This document shows, piece after piece, positions 52,415 through 60,702 of a stretch of 64,000 nucleotides of DNA. A program made the translations under genes and the position numbers. The notes beneath the pieces are model-generated. The model was given only the letters and a program-made list of their open reading frames with translations, did no database searches and was not told the origin of the DNA. Source of the stretch: Falsirhodobacter sp051195255 (GTDB lineage: Bacteria; Pseudomonadota; Alphaproteobacteria; Rhodobacterales; Rhodobacteraceae); NCBI RefSeq assembly GCF_051195255.1, contig NZ_JBNJLK010000002.1:455334-519333 (forward strand), in the 5' to 3' direction. The first letter of the stretch is position 1. The number at the start of each line of letters is the position of its first letter.

Positions 52415-53452
52415 TCAGGCGACGCGCCAGTGCAGCGGGAAGCCCGGATCGAAGACGGTGACCTGCCCTTCGCCCGTGTCGATCTTGGACGGATAGGCCA
52501 CAGGGTCCCCCTTGGTCAGGGTGATCGTGCCTTCGTTCACCGGCAGCCGGTAGAAGGCCGGCCCGTTGAGGGAGGTGAACGCTTCCAGCTTACCGAGCGC
52601 GCCGTCCTGCTCGAAGACCTCGGCGAGGATCGACAGGGTGTTGGTGGCGGTGAAACAGCCGGCGCAACCGCAGGCGTGTTCCTTCAGCGCGTCCATGTGC
52701 GGCGCCGAGTCGGTGCCAAGGAAGAAGCGCGCGTCGCCGCTGGTGGCTGCTTCGCGCAGGGCCAGACGGTGCTGTTCCCGTTTGGCCACCGGCAGGCAGT
52801 AATAGTGCGGCTTGATCCCGCCCACGAGGATGTGGTTGCGGTTGATGACCAGATGGTGCGTCGTGATCGTCGCGGCCAGATCCGGACCGCCAGCGCGGGC
52901 ATAGGCCACGCCTTCGGAGGTCGTGATGTGTTCCATCACCACGCGCAGTCCGGGGGTGGTGCGGCGCAGCGGGTCCAGCACGGTGTCGATGAACACGGCC
53001 TCGCGGTCGAAGATGTCGACCTCGGGCATCGTCACCTCGCCATGGATGCACAAGGGCAGGCCCAGTTCGGCCATCGCCTCTAGCACGGCGCGCACCTTGT
53101 CCAGATCGCGCACCCCACCATGGGAATTGGTTGTCGCCCCCGCCGGATACAGCTTCACGGCCTTGATCAGGCCGCTTTCGGCTGCCGCGCGCAGATCGGC
53201 GGGATCGGTGTGCTCGGTCAGGTACAGGGTCATCAGCGGCTCGAATGCCGAGCCTTCGGGCAGGGCCGCAAGGATGCGGTCCCGATAGGCGGTGGCGTCG
53301 GCGGCAGTGACCACCGGCGGCACGAGGTTGGGCATGATGATCGCGCGCGCGAAATGGCGTGCGCTTTCGGGCAAGACGGCCTTCAGCATCGCGCCGTCGC
53401 GCAGGTGCAGGTGCCAGTCATCGGGACGACGAAGCGTAAGGGTCTGGGTCAT
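52415..53452 (-). CDS. pyrC: dihydroorotase
   Basis: A 345-residue class II dihydroorotase. The zinc motif is RRPDDWHLHLRDGAML, the carboxylated Lys sits in AVKLYPAGATTNS, and further ligands are in LCIHGEVT and TTHHLVINRNH. The catalytic Asp is in FLGTDSAPH. It closes the ring of carbamoyl-aspartate to dihydroorotate. It is first in a pyrC-pyrE pair. Confidence 0.97.
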   Translation of the reverse strand: MTQTLTLRRPDDWHLHLRDGAMLKAVLPESARHFARAIIMPNLVPPVVTAADATAYRDRILAALPEGSAFEPLMTLYLTEHTDPADLRAAAESGLIKAVKLYPAGATTNSHGGVRDLDKVRAVLEAMAELGLPLCIHGEVTMPEVDIFDREAVFIDTVLDPLRRTTPGLRVVMEHITTSEGVAYARAGGPDLAATITTHHLVINRNHILVGGIKPHYYCLPVAKREQHRLALREAATSGDARFFLGTDSAPHMDALKEHACGCAGCFTATNTLSILAEVFEQDGALGKLEAFTSLNGPAFYRLPVNEGTITLTKGDPVAYPSKIDTGEGQVTVFDPGFPLHWRVA

Positions 53453-53548
53453 GCCGCAGCGCTAGCCGATTGTCGCCCGGTTTTCCAGCAGGACTTGCCC
53501 TGCAGGGGCCGGGTCATACTATTGGCCCCCACGACAGGGAGGGAAGTG

Positions 53549-53938
53549 ATGATCTTTCGGGCATTCGCGCTGGCGATGCTGCCGGCGGCGGCCATGGCGC
53601 AGGACTGCGGGCGGGCGATCACGCAGGGCGAGATGACACGCTGCGCCGGTGTGGCACTTGAGGCGGCGGACAAGGCATTGAACGACGCCTGGACCCCCGC
53701 GATGGAGCGGATGCACGAGGTGGACGAGGGGCTGGCGCCGGACCGGCGCGGCGCGGCCAAGGCGCTGCGCAGCGCACAGAAGGGATGGATCACATTGCGC
53801 GACAAGGGATGCGCGGCCGAAGCCTGGGCCTATGCGGGGGGATCGATGCAACCGATGGTGGACGCGCAGTGCCGCACGCGGATGACCGAAGCCCGCACGG
53901 CCGAGCTGCGTGATCTGGCGCGCCGACCGGACGAATGA
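53549..53938 (+). CDS. LprI/DUF1311-type secreted protein
   Basis: A 129-residue protein with a signal peptide (MIFRAFALAMLPAAAMAQ) and four cysteines after it (in QDCGRA, TRCAG, DKGCAAE, DAQCRTR) that could form two disulfides. The RSAQKGWITLRDKGC block is the DUF1311 hallmark; one member is the lysozyme inhibitor LprI of Mycobacterium. AGGGAGGGAAG precedes ATG 53549. It converges on infC with a shared terminator. Confidence 0.8.
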   Translation: MIFRAFALAMLPAAAMAQDCGRAITQGEMTRCAGVALEAADKALNDAWTPAMERMHEVDEGLAPDRRGAAKALRSAQKGWITLRDKGCAAEAWAYAGGSMQPMVDAQCRTRMTEARTAELRDLARRPDE

Positions 53939-53941
53939 AAA

Positions 53942-53961
53942 AGGCGCGGTTGCCCGCGCCT
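53942..53961. terminator. bidirectional terminator between lprI-like gene and infC
   Basis: AGGCGCGG, loop TTGC, CCGCGCCT. On the plus strand it is followed by GCTTTTCTT, on the minus strand by TTTTTC. It fills the 30 bases between two convergent stops, so it can serve both genes. Confidence 0.85.
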
Positions 53962-53968
53962 GCTTTTC

Positions 53969-54517
53969 TTATTTTGCCGGACCGATCATCATGACCATCT
54001 GGCGGCCTTCGAGCTTCGGCATGGACTCGATCTTGCCTGCCTCCGCCTCGTTCACGTCGCCGGCGACGCGGTTCAGAAGGGCAAGGCCCAGATCCTGGTG
54101 GGCCATTTCGCGGCCGCGGAAGCGCAGGGTGACCTTCACCTTGTCGCCTTCCCCCAGGAACTTCAGGACCGAGCGCATCTTCACGTCGTAATCGTGGATG
54201 TCGGTTCCCGGGCGGAACTTCACTTCCTTGATCTCGATGATGTGTTGCTTCTTGCGGGCCTCCGCCTCGCGCTTCTGCTGCTCGTACTTGAACTTGCCGA
54301 AGTCCATGATCTTGCAGACCGGCGGTTCCGCGTTCGGCGAAATCTCGACCAGGTCAAGGCCGGCCTCTTCCGCCATGGCCATGGCGCGCGCGGGGGTGAC
54401 CACACCGACATTCTCGCCGTCCGCGCCGATCAGGCGGATTTCGGGCGAGCGGATCCGTTCGTTGGTACGAGGTCCGGTGTCACGTTGCGGCGGGGCGTTG
54501 TGGGGTCTGCGGGCTAT
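53969..54517 (-). CDS. infC: translation initiation factor IF-3, AUA start
   Basis: A 182-residue IF-3. The blocks DLVEISPNAEPPVCKIMDFG, VKVTLRFRGREMAHQDLG and PKLEGRQMVMMIGPAK are intact. The family N-terminus (ARRPHNAPPQRDTGPR) is directly preceded by ATA at 54517-54515 with AAGGA 8 bases before it, and no ATG, GTG or TTG fits. In many bacteria infC uses AUU, AUA or AUC and IF-3 rejects such starts, which gives autoregulation. The first GTG, at 54403, would cut off 38 conserved residues. Confidence 0.93.
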   Translation of the reverse strand: MARRPHNAPPQRDTGPRTNERIRSPEIRLIGADGENVGVVTPARAMAMAEEAGLDLVEISPNAEPPVCKIMDFGKFKYEQQKREAEARKKQHIIEIKEVKFRPGTDIHDYDVKMRSVLKFLGEGDKVKVTLRFRGREMAHQDLGLALLNRVAGDVNEAEAGKIESMPKLEGRQMVMMIGPAK

Positions 54518-54648
54518 GGTGGAGGTCCTTCGGAGATTTGAATCGAGCTTAAAGTAAGCCCTCCCATGCTTGTGTTCAACCGGATTTCACCATCGGGAAC
54601 GCGAATCGCGCGACCTTCGTTGAACCGGTGACATCCAAGGAGACAGGC

Positions 54649-55236
54649 ATGCTCAAATCCATTCTCGTCGCGGCGATCGTGATCGTTCTGGCAGCCCTCG
54701 GCTATCACCAGTTCGTTTATCTGCCCGGAGAGAGAGAGGCGGCGGAAGCGGCCCAGAAAGCCACCGCCGCGCAGGAAGCCCAGGCCGAGGCCGAGGATGC
54801 CGCCGAAATGGCCCGTACCGCGACCGACCAGTCGGAAGATCCGGAGGAAGCCGCGAACACCGCGTCCGCCGCCGCCGACGCCGCCACGGCCGCCGCCTCG
54901 AACGCGTCGGCCGAAGCGCAGTCGGCGCTGGAGAACGCGGCGGAGTCGGGCAAGGCCGCCGCTGCCGCCGAAACGGCCGCTCAGGCCGCCGACCGGGCGC
55001 AGCAGGCGGCCCAAGCCGCAACGCAGGCTGCCGCCCAAGCCTTGGCGGACCTGTCGCCCGCTGACATCTTCACGGTGGAGAATTACGACCCCGAGCGCGC
55101 CTACGAGTATATCGAGGCGCAGGACATTCCCGACGCGACCAAGCAGACGCTGCAGAACGCGCTGGGTGCGGCCGAACAGACGCCCGAAACGCTGGAAAGC
55201 GCATTGGCGTCCGTTCGGGAAGCGCTGGGGCTTTAA
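54649..55236 (+). CDS. membrane-anchored Ala/Glu-rich coiled-coil protein
   Basis: A 195-residue protein with one N-terminal helix (KSILVAAIVIVLAALGYH) and then about 100 residues made almost only of Ala, Glu, Gln and Asp, likely a long coiled coil, followed by a more ordinary end (DLSPADIFTVENYDPERAYE). AAGGAGA precedes ATG 54649. I do not recognise a family. Its stop overlaps the fpr stop on the other strand by four bases. Confidence 0.7.
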   Translation: MLKSILVAAIVIVLAALGYHQFVYLPGEREAAEAAQKATAAQEAQAEAEDAAEMARTATDQSEDPEEAANTASAAADAATAAASNASAEAQSALENAAESGKAAAAAETAAQAADRAQQAAQAATQAAAQALADLSPADIFTVENYDPERAYEYIEAQDIPDATKQTLQNALGAAEQTPETLESALASVREALGL

Positions 55237-56063
55237 ACCCCTTCGCCGACGAAGGCCTTTTCCACCACGTATTCGCGTGGTTCGGAATTGGCCCCTTCGT
55301 GCAGGCCGAAGCCTTCCAGAACCTTCATCACGTCCTGGTTGAAGGCCAACGACCCGCAGACCATTGCGCGGTCGGTGGCGGGGTTCATCGGCTCCAGCCC
55401 CAGATCGGCGAAGACCTTGCCCGAGGACAGGTTGTCGGTGATCCGCCCCATGAAGGGGGAAGTTTCGCGCGTGGTGGTCGGATAGTATTTGAGCTTGCCG
55501 GCCACCATCTCGCCCAGCAGTTCGTCCGTTTCCAGCGCTTCCACCAGATCGCGGCCATAGGTCAGTTCCTCGGCGGTGCGGCAGGTGTGCATCATGATGA
55601 CCTCGTCGAACTTCTCGTAGGTCTCGGGGTCGCGCATCAGGCTGGCGAAGGGCGCAAAGCCGGTGCCGGTGGCCAGGAACCACACCCGCTTGCCGGGGAT
55701 CAGCGCGTCATGAACCAGCGTGCCCACGGGCTTGGGGCGCAGGATGATCTGGTCGCCCGGCTGGATGTTCTGCAGCTTCGACGTCAGCGGGCCGTCCGGC
55801 ACCTTGATCGAATAGAACTCCAACTCCTCGTCCCAGTTCGGGGAGGCGATGGAATAGGCGCGCATGATCGGCTTGCCGTTGTCGCCCGGCAGCCCGATCA
55901 TCACGAATTCGCCCGACCGGAAGCGCAGGGTCTGCGGCCGCGTCACCCGGAAGGAGAACAGCGAGTCGGTCCAGTGCCGGACCGAGGTCACCGTCTGGGC
56001 GTTCGGGTCGGGCTGCGCCGGGCTGAGTTCTTTGACGGGATTGATGGTCATTGTGTCGGTCAT
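55233..56063 (-). CDS. fpr: ferredoxin-NADP+ reductase
   Basis: A 276-residue FAD enzyme of the bacterial Fpr type. FAD site RAYSIASPNWDEELEFYSI, Pro-rich PGDQIILRPKPVG, NADP site FLATGTGFAPFASLMRDPE and C-terminal YVVEKAFVGEGV. It passes electrons between NADPH and ferredoxin or flavodoxin. It ends the sulfur operon; the sulfite reductase here has no CysJ, so Fpr plus ferredoxin could feed it (inference). Confidence 0.93.
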   Translation of the reverse strand: MTDTMTINPVKELSPAQPDPNAQTVTSVRHWTDSLFSFRVTRPQTLRFRSGEFVMIGLPGDNGKPIMRAYSIASPNWDEELEFYSIKVPDGPLTSKLQNIQPGDQIILRPKPVGTLVHDALIPGKRVWFLATGTGFAPFASLMRDPETYEKFDEVIMMHTCRTAEELTYGRDLVEALETDELLGEMVAGKLKYYPTTTRETSPFMGRITDNLSSGKVFADLGLEPMNPATDRAMVCGSLAFNQDVMKVLEGFGLHEGANSEPREYVVEKAFVGEGV

Positions 56064-56104
56064 TCCTTATCCTTTCACGAAGGTGCGGCAGGCGAGGGGA
56101 AACC

Positions 56105-56509
56105 TCAAGCCTTCAGCCGCGCCTGATAGTCGTGCGCCGTCCAGTTGGCGCGGAAGGCCCACTGGTCCTCGGGCTGCCGGGCGGCCAGTTCGTCCGAAAT
56201 TTCCACCTCGTCGAAGCCGCAGCGGCGGGCCATGGGGTACTGGTCCGCGATCACGTGGCCATAGGCCCGCAGCCGGCCCGTGAAGCCCATGCGGCGCAGG
56301 CGCGTCGCCTGCGTGAACCCACGCCCGTCCGCCGAGGAGGGGAAGGCGATGCGGATCAGGCGCAGATCGGCCAGCCGGTCCTGAAGCAGCGCCGGATCGT
56401 CGGTGTTCGCCAGATCCACGGCCGTTTCGTCCCCAAGCTCGGCCAAGGGCACGATGGGGGCGTTGTGGTCGTCGGCCTTGAAGCCGGTGTCGGTGACGAT
56501 GACGCTCAT
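56105..56509 (-). CDS. DUF934 protein of sulfite-reduction operon
   Basis: A 134-residue DUF934 protein, found in proteobacteria next to sulfite reductase and APS reductase. Blocks: LRLIRIAFPSSADGRGFTQA, LRRMGFTGRLRAYGHVIADQ and the Cys in ARRCGFDEVEI. Its role is unknown; it has been suggested as an accessory to sulfite reductase. Its start overlaps the cysH stop by four bases. Confidence 0.85.
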   Translation of the reverse strand: MSVIVTDTGFKADDHNAPIVPLAELGDETAVDLANTDDPALLQDRLADLRLIRIAFPSSADGRGFTQATRLRRMGFTGRLRAYGHVIADQYPMARRCGFDEVEISDELAARQPEDQWAFRANWTAHDYQARLKA

Positions 56510-57252
56510 GCGGCGTTTTCCTTTCCGATGCGAACGGGCTTTCCATTGATGAAGTGGATGCCGCATTCGGTCTTGGCGCTGCCGCGCCAGCGTCCGGCGC
56601 GCGGATCCTCGCCCGGTTTCACTGGGCTGGTGCAAGGCGCGCAGCCGATGGAGGGGTAGCCCTTGGCCACCAGCGGATGGCGGGGCAGGCGGTTGTTGAC
56701 CATGTAATCCTCGATATCCTCGCGTCCCCACATGGCCAGCGGGTTGATCTTCAGGCGGGTCTCGCCATCCGGCTCGAAGAATTCCAGCGCGGCGCGAGTG
56801 CCGGCCTGAAAGCGCTTGCGTCCGGTGATCCAGGCGTCATAGCGCGACAGGGCGCGTTCCAGCGGCACCGTCTTGCGCAGGGCGCAGCAGGCGTCGGTGC
56901 TGAACTGGTGCAGCGTGCCGTCGGGGTCGTCGAACTCCACCGCGGCCTCGTCGGCGCGAATGGTCTGGATGTTGGTCAGGCCCAGCTTGTCGGCCAGTTC
57001 GGCCTGATAGGCCAGCGTTTCGGGAAACAGCATCTGCGTGTCGATGAACAGCACCGGCAGATGCGCGTCCAGAACCGACGCCATGTGCAGCAGCACGACC
57101 GACTCGGCCCCGAAGGAGGAAACGAGGGCGGTTTCGCCCACGTCATGGTCGCGCAGCGCCAGTTCCATGACCGAGATGGCCGCGTGGTTGCGGTATCTCT
57201 CGTTCAGGTGGGCCGCGCGATCCGCAAGGGACAGCCCGGGATCAAGCGGCAT
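56506..57252 (-). CDS. cysH: adenylyl-sulfate (APS) reductase
   Basis: A 248-residue reductase of the CysH family. SSFGAESVVLLHMA is the nucleotide-binding loop. Two Cys pairs, in STDACCALRKTVPL and SIGCAPCTSP, are the ligands of the [4Fe-4S] cluster that marks APS (not PAPS) reductases. The catalytic Cys is in KTECGIHF. It reduces APS to sulfite with thioredoxin or glutaredoxin. It overlaps cysI by 11 bases. Confidence 0.94.
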   Translation of the reverse strand: MPLDPGLSLADRAAHLNERYRNHAAISVMELALRDHDVGETALVSSFGAESVVLLHMASVLDAHLPVLFIDTQMLFPETLAYQAELADKLGLTNIQTIRADEAAVEFDDPDGTLHQFSTDACCALRKTVPLERALSRYDAWITGRKRFQAGTRAALEFFEPDGETRLKINPLAMWGREDIEDYMVNNRLPRHPLVAKGYPSIGCAPCTSPVKPGEDPRAGRWRGSAKTECGIHFINGKPVRIGKENAA

Positions 57253-58912
57253 CCTGCGCCTCGTCCGCCGGATAAAGCGCGGCCTTGAACGGGCCGAGGC
57301 CCAGACGACGGTAGGTTTGCAGGAAGGTCTCCGACGGCTCCGAACGCTCGGCCAGATAGGCCTTCACCAGACGCTCGATGGCGGGCACGATCTCGTCATA
57401 GGCAAAGCCGGGGCCTACCCGTTCGCCGATGACGGCGGTTTCCGTGCCGTCGCCGCCCAAAGTGATCTGGTAGTTCTCCACCCCCGCGCGATCAAGGCCG
57501 AGGATCCCGATATGGCCCACATGGTGATGCCCGCAGGCGTTGATGCAGCCCGAGATCTTGATCTTCAGCGGGCCGATGTCATGCTCCAGCTTCAGCTCGT
57601 CGAAGCGGGTGGCGATCTGCTGGGCCACGGGGATCGAGCGGGCGGTGGCCAGCGCGCAGTAATCCATGCCCGGGCAGGCGATGATGTCCGAGATCAGGCC
57701 CACATTGGCCGTGCCCAGATCCGCCTGTTGCAGGGCCGCGTGCAGCGCCGGAAGGTCCGACTTGTGGACATGCGGGATGATGACGTTCTGTTCGTGACTG
57801 ATCCGCAGTTCGTTATGGCCATAGCGTTCGGCCAGATCGGCCATCACGCGCATCTGGTCGGCCGTCGCGTCACCGGGCGTCGCGCCGTGCTTTTTCAGGC
57901 TGATCGTGACGATCGCGTACTGGGCGTTGCGATGGGACGTCAGGTTGGTGTCGGCCCAGGCGCGATACACCGGATCGTTGGCATAGAACTGGTCATGCGC
58001 GTCGGTGGGCGCGTTGCGGAAGGCGGGCGGGGCGAAGGCCGCGCGGATGTCCTCCAGCAGCTCCTGGTCATGGCCGTGGAAGGTCGGGCGGATTTCGGTG
58101 AAGCGCTGTTCCACCTGACGGCGGATTTCGTCCAGGCCCGTTTCATGCACGGTGATCTTCACGCGCGCCTTGTACTTGTTGTCGCGGCGGCCCAGCGTGT
58201 TGTAGACCGACAGGATCGCCTCGCAATAAGGCAGCAGATCGGCCACGGGCAGGAAGTCCCGCACCACCTGGCCGATCATGGGCGTGCGGCCCAGGCCGCC
58301 GCCGACCAGCACCTCGAAGCCCGGTTCGCCCTTGGGGCCACGGATCATGCGCAGGCCGATGTCGTGGGATTTCACCACGGCGCGGTCGTTCGGGCTGCCG
58401 GTGACGGCGATCTTGAATTTGCGCGGCAGGAACTGGAACTCCGGATGGTCGGTGGACCATTGGCGGAGAAGTTCGGCGTAGGGACGCGGATCCTCGATCT
58501 CGTCATCCGCCGCACCGGCGAAGTGGTCCGAGGTCACGTTGCGGATCGTGTTGCCCGACGTCTGGATCGCGTGCATGCCCACATCGGCCAAGGCCGACAG
58601 CATCGCGGGCACGTCCTTCAGCAGCGGCCAGTTGAACTGGATGTTCTGGCGGGTGGTGAAGTGACCATAACCCTTGTCCCACGTCTCGGCGATGTGGGCC
58701 AGCTGGCGCATCTGGTGCGGGTTGATCGTCCCGTAGGGAATGGCCACCCGCAGCATGTAGGCGTGCAGTTGCAGGTAAAGGCCGTTCATCAGGCGCAGCG
58801 GCTTGAATTCATCCTCGGTCAGCGATCCGTCGATGCGGCGCGCGACCTGTTGGGAGAACTGGGCGACGCGCTCGCGCACGAAGGCTTCGTCGAACTCGTT
58901 GTAGCTGTACAT
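57242..58912 (-). CDS. cysI: ferredoxin-type sulfite (nitrite/sulfite) reductase
   Basis: A 556-residue siroheme [4Fe-4S] reductase that takes sulfite to sulfide with six electrons. Cluster and siroheme Cys lie in ACPGMDYCALA and GCINACGHHH. HFTTRQNIQFNWP is the substrate-side motif. Length and absence of a cysJ partner fit a ferredoxin-dependent enzyme. GAGGAAG precedes ATG 58912. It is part of the operon cobA-DUF2849-cysI-cysH-DUF934-fpr. Confidence 0.93.
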   Translation of the reverse strand: MYSYNEFDEAFVRERVAQFSQQVARRIDGSLTEDEFKPLRLMNGLYLQLHAYMLRVAIPYGTINPHQMRQLAHIAETWDKGYGHFTTRQNIQFNWPLLKDVPAMLSALADVGMHAIQTSGNTIRNVTSDHFAGAADDEIEDPRPYAELLRQWSTDHPEFQFLPRKFKIAVTGSPNDRAVVKSHDIGLRMIRGPKGEPGFEVLVGGGLGRTPMIGQVVRDFLPVADLLPYCEAILSVYNTLGRRDNKYKARVKITVHETGLDEIRRQVEQRFTEIRPTFHGHDQELLEDIRAAFAPPAFRNAPTDAHDQFYANDPVYRAWADTNLTSHRNAQYAIVTISLKKHGATPGDATADQMRVMADLAERYGHNELRISHEQNVIIPHVHKSDLPALHAALQQADLGTANVGLISDIIACPGMDYCALATARSIPVAQQIATRFDELKLEHDIGPLKIKISGCINACGHHHVGHIGILGLDRAGVENYQITLGGDGTETAVIGERVGPGFAYDEIVPAIERLVKAYLAERSEPSETFLQTYRRLGLGPFKAALYPADEAQDAA

Positions 58913-58928
58913 GTGGCTTCCTCGACGT

Positions 58929-59249
58929 TCAGTGCTGGCGGGGGCCGGGCAGTTCGCCCACCTGCTTGCCGTGGGCATAGTTGGACGGGCCGCGCGTGCG
59001 GAACACCTCGCGGAAATGCGTGGGCTCGGGCCCGTTCGGACCGGGCTTCGCATCGGCCAGATACACCCCGACGACGATGTTCTTCTGCGAGGCGCCGTCC
59101 AGAAGACGCAGCTGGGCGTGGGCCTCGTCCTCGATCAGCTCGGCCTGCGCGTGTTCGCGGGTCCACTGGTCGTCGACGGTCAGGTAGACGACATCGCCGA
59201 TCAGGAGATCGTTGGCGGTCACCACCTTGGGCGTGAATTTCCGGCTCAT
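58929..59249 (-). CDS. DUF2849 protein of sulfite-reduction operon
   Basis: A 106-residue protein of DUF2849, typical of alphaproteobacterial cys operons between the siroheme methyltransferase and sulfite reductase genes. It begins MSRKFTPKVVTANDLLIGDV and has an acidic middle (ELIEDEAHAQLRLLDG). Function unknown. The start overlaps the cobA stop by four bases; cysI follows after 16 bases. Confidence 0.85.
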   Translation of the reverse strand: MSRKFTPKVVTANDLLIGDVVYLTVDDQWTREHAQAELIEDEAHAQLRLLDGASQKNIVVGVYLADAKPGPNGPEPTHFREVFRTRGPSNYAHGKQVGELPGPRQH

Positions 59250-60031
59250 GCGGTGGCCTCGTTGTGATCGGTTGCGGGCAGGTCGGTCAGGGCGTGGACG
59301 GCGGCGCGCGGGGCCAGCCCGTAAAGAAGGATGGCGGGGCCGGTCAGACGGGTGGCACAATCGGCCAGCGTGGACAGCCGCGCCCGAATGATCCGCTGGT
59401 CGGGGCGGGAGGCGTTTTCAACCAGCGTCACCGGCGTGTCGGGGGACGCGCCGTGCATCATCAGGCGGCCCTGAAGAAAGCGGCTGGCCTTCTTGCCCAT
59501 GTAGATCGCGGCGACTTCGCCCGTCCGGGCAAGGCCCTTCCAGTCCTGATCGGCGAACCCGTCCATGTCATGGCCGGTGACGATCCGCAGGCCGCGGTTG
59601 CGGCCCCGCTTGGTCAGGCTTTGCCCGATGGCGGCCGCCGCGGCCGAGGCGGAGGTGAGGCCGGGCAGGATGTTGAAGGCGATGCCGGCGGCGTCCAGAG
59701 CCTCGATCTCCTCGTCCAGGCGGCCGAAGATGCCGCAATCGCCGCCCTTCAGGCGCAGCACGCGCGCGCCGGTGCCGGCATGGCCCACGATCAGCGCGTT
59801 GATCGCCGATTGCGGGGTGGAGGGGCCGAAGCCTTCCTTGCCCACATCCACCCGCGTCGTATGCGCGGGGATGAGGTCCAGCACCTCTTGCCCCACCAGC
59901 CGGTCGTGGATCACGACATCCGCCGCCTGCATCGCACGGAACACGCCCATGGTCAGCATGTCGGCCGAACCGGGGCCCGCGCCTGCGAAGGTCACGGTGC
60001 CGGGGGCGGTCAGGGCGGGCTGAAGGGTCAT
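59246..60031 (-). CDS. cobA: uroporphyrinogen-III C-methyltransferase
   Basis: A 261-residue SUMT that adds two methyl groups to uroporphyrinogen III, giving precorrin-2 for siroheme. Motifs: FAGAGPGSADMLTMG, HDRLVGQEVLDLIPA, RLKGGDCGIFGRLDEE and TLVENASRPDQ. The motif GGDCGIFGRLDEE departs from the common GGDPFVFGRGGEE. It lacks the CysG N-terminal oxidase/chelatase domain, so that step must be elsewhere. As first gene of the operon it supplies the sulfite reductase cofactor. Confidence 0.9.
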   Translation of the reverse strand: MTLQPALTAPGTVTFAGAGPGSADMLTMGVFRAMQAADVVIHDRLVGQEVLDLIPAHTTRVDVGKEGFGPSTPQSAINALIVGHAGTGARVLRLKGGDCGIFGRLDEEIEALDAAGIAFNILPGLTSASAAAAAIGQSLTKRGRNRGLRIVTGHDMDGFADQDWKGLARTGEVAAIYMGKKASRFLQGRLMMHGASPDTPVTLVENASRPDQRIIRARLSTLADCATRLTGPAILLYGLAPRAAVHALTDLPATDHNEATA

Positions 60032-60100
60032 GGCGTCGCTCCGATGGGAAAATCTTCCCCCAGATATAGAACAACATCCCCCCGCCGCACCATCCACCCT

Positions 60101-60133
60101 TGCGGATAAGGACAGTTGTTCGCATAAGGACGG
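60101..60133. repeat. tandem direct repeat in cobA/Lrp divergent promoter region
   Basis: TGCGGATAAGGACAG (60101-60115) and TTCGCATAAGGACGG (60119-60133) match at 12 of 15 positions with an 18-base period. They lie between the divergent cobA and Lrp-family genes. They may be binding sites of that regulator or of RNA polymerase elements. Inference from position only. Confidence 0.45.
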
Positions 60134-60172
60134 CGAAGGGAACGTGGTTCCCCATTTTGAAGGAGGATGCGA

Positions 60173-60649
60173 ATGGCTGCCCGTCTGGACGAAATGGATC
60201 GGAAGATCCTTGCGGAACTTCAGCAGGACGCCTCGCAGTCGCTGGACGAGATCGCGCGCAAGATCGGCAGCTCCAAGACGCCCGTCTGGAATCGCATCCG
60301 CCGCATGAAGGAGGCGGGGGTGATCCTGCGCCAGACCGCGCTTCTGGACGCCGAGGCGCTGGGGCTGGAAGCGTGCTTCTTCGTCCTGATCCGCACATCC
60401 GAGCATGAGGCCGACTGGCAGCGCCGCTTCCTGAAGGCCCTGCAGGAACGCCCCGAGGTGCTGGAAGCGCACCGGCTGGCGGGCGACATCGACTACATCC
60501 TCAAGGTGCGGGTCGAGAATGCGCGGGCCTATGACCGCTTCTATCAGGCGCTGATTTCCGAGGTGCGGGTCTACAACGTGACCGCCCTGCTGTCGATGGA
60601 GGAGATCAAGCACACGACCATCCTGCCCGTGGGCATTCCGTCAGCTTGA
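60173..60649 (+). CDS. Lrp/AsnC-family regulator of the sulfur operon
   Basis: A 158-residue Lrp/AsnC regulator: HTH in DEMDRKILAELQQDAS and SLDEIARKIGSSKTPVWNRI, then a RAM ligand domain (HRLAGDIDYILKVRVEN). ATG 60173 is chosen: AAGGAGG is 6 bases before it, while ATG 60167 touches that site. It is divergent from cobA, so it likely controls the sulfite-reduction operon, perhaps sensing a sulfur amino acid (inference). Confidence 0.87.
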   Translation: MAARLDEMDRKILAELQQDASQSLDEIARKIGSSKTPVWNRIRRMKEAGVILRQTALLDAEALGLEACFFVLIRTSEHEADWQRRFLKALQERPEVLEAHRLAGDIDYILKVRVENARAYDRFYQALISEVRVYNVTALLSMEEIKHTTILPVGIPSA

Positions 60650-60702
60650 ACCACCGGGGCGCGGGGGCTACTGTCGGGCCCGCAACGATAAGGGCCCTTG
60701 AA

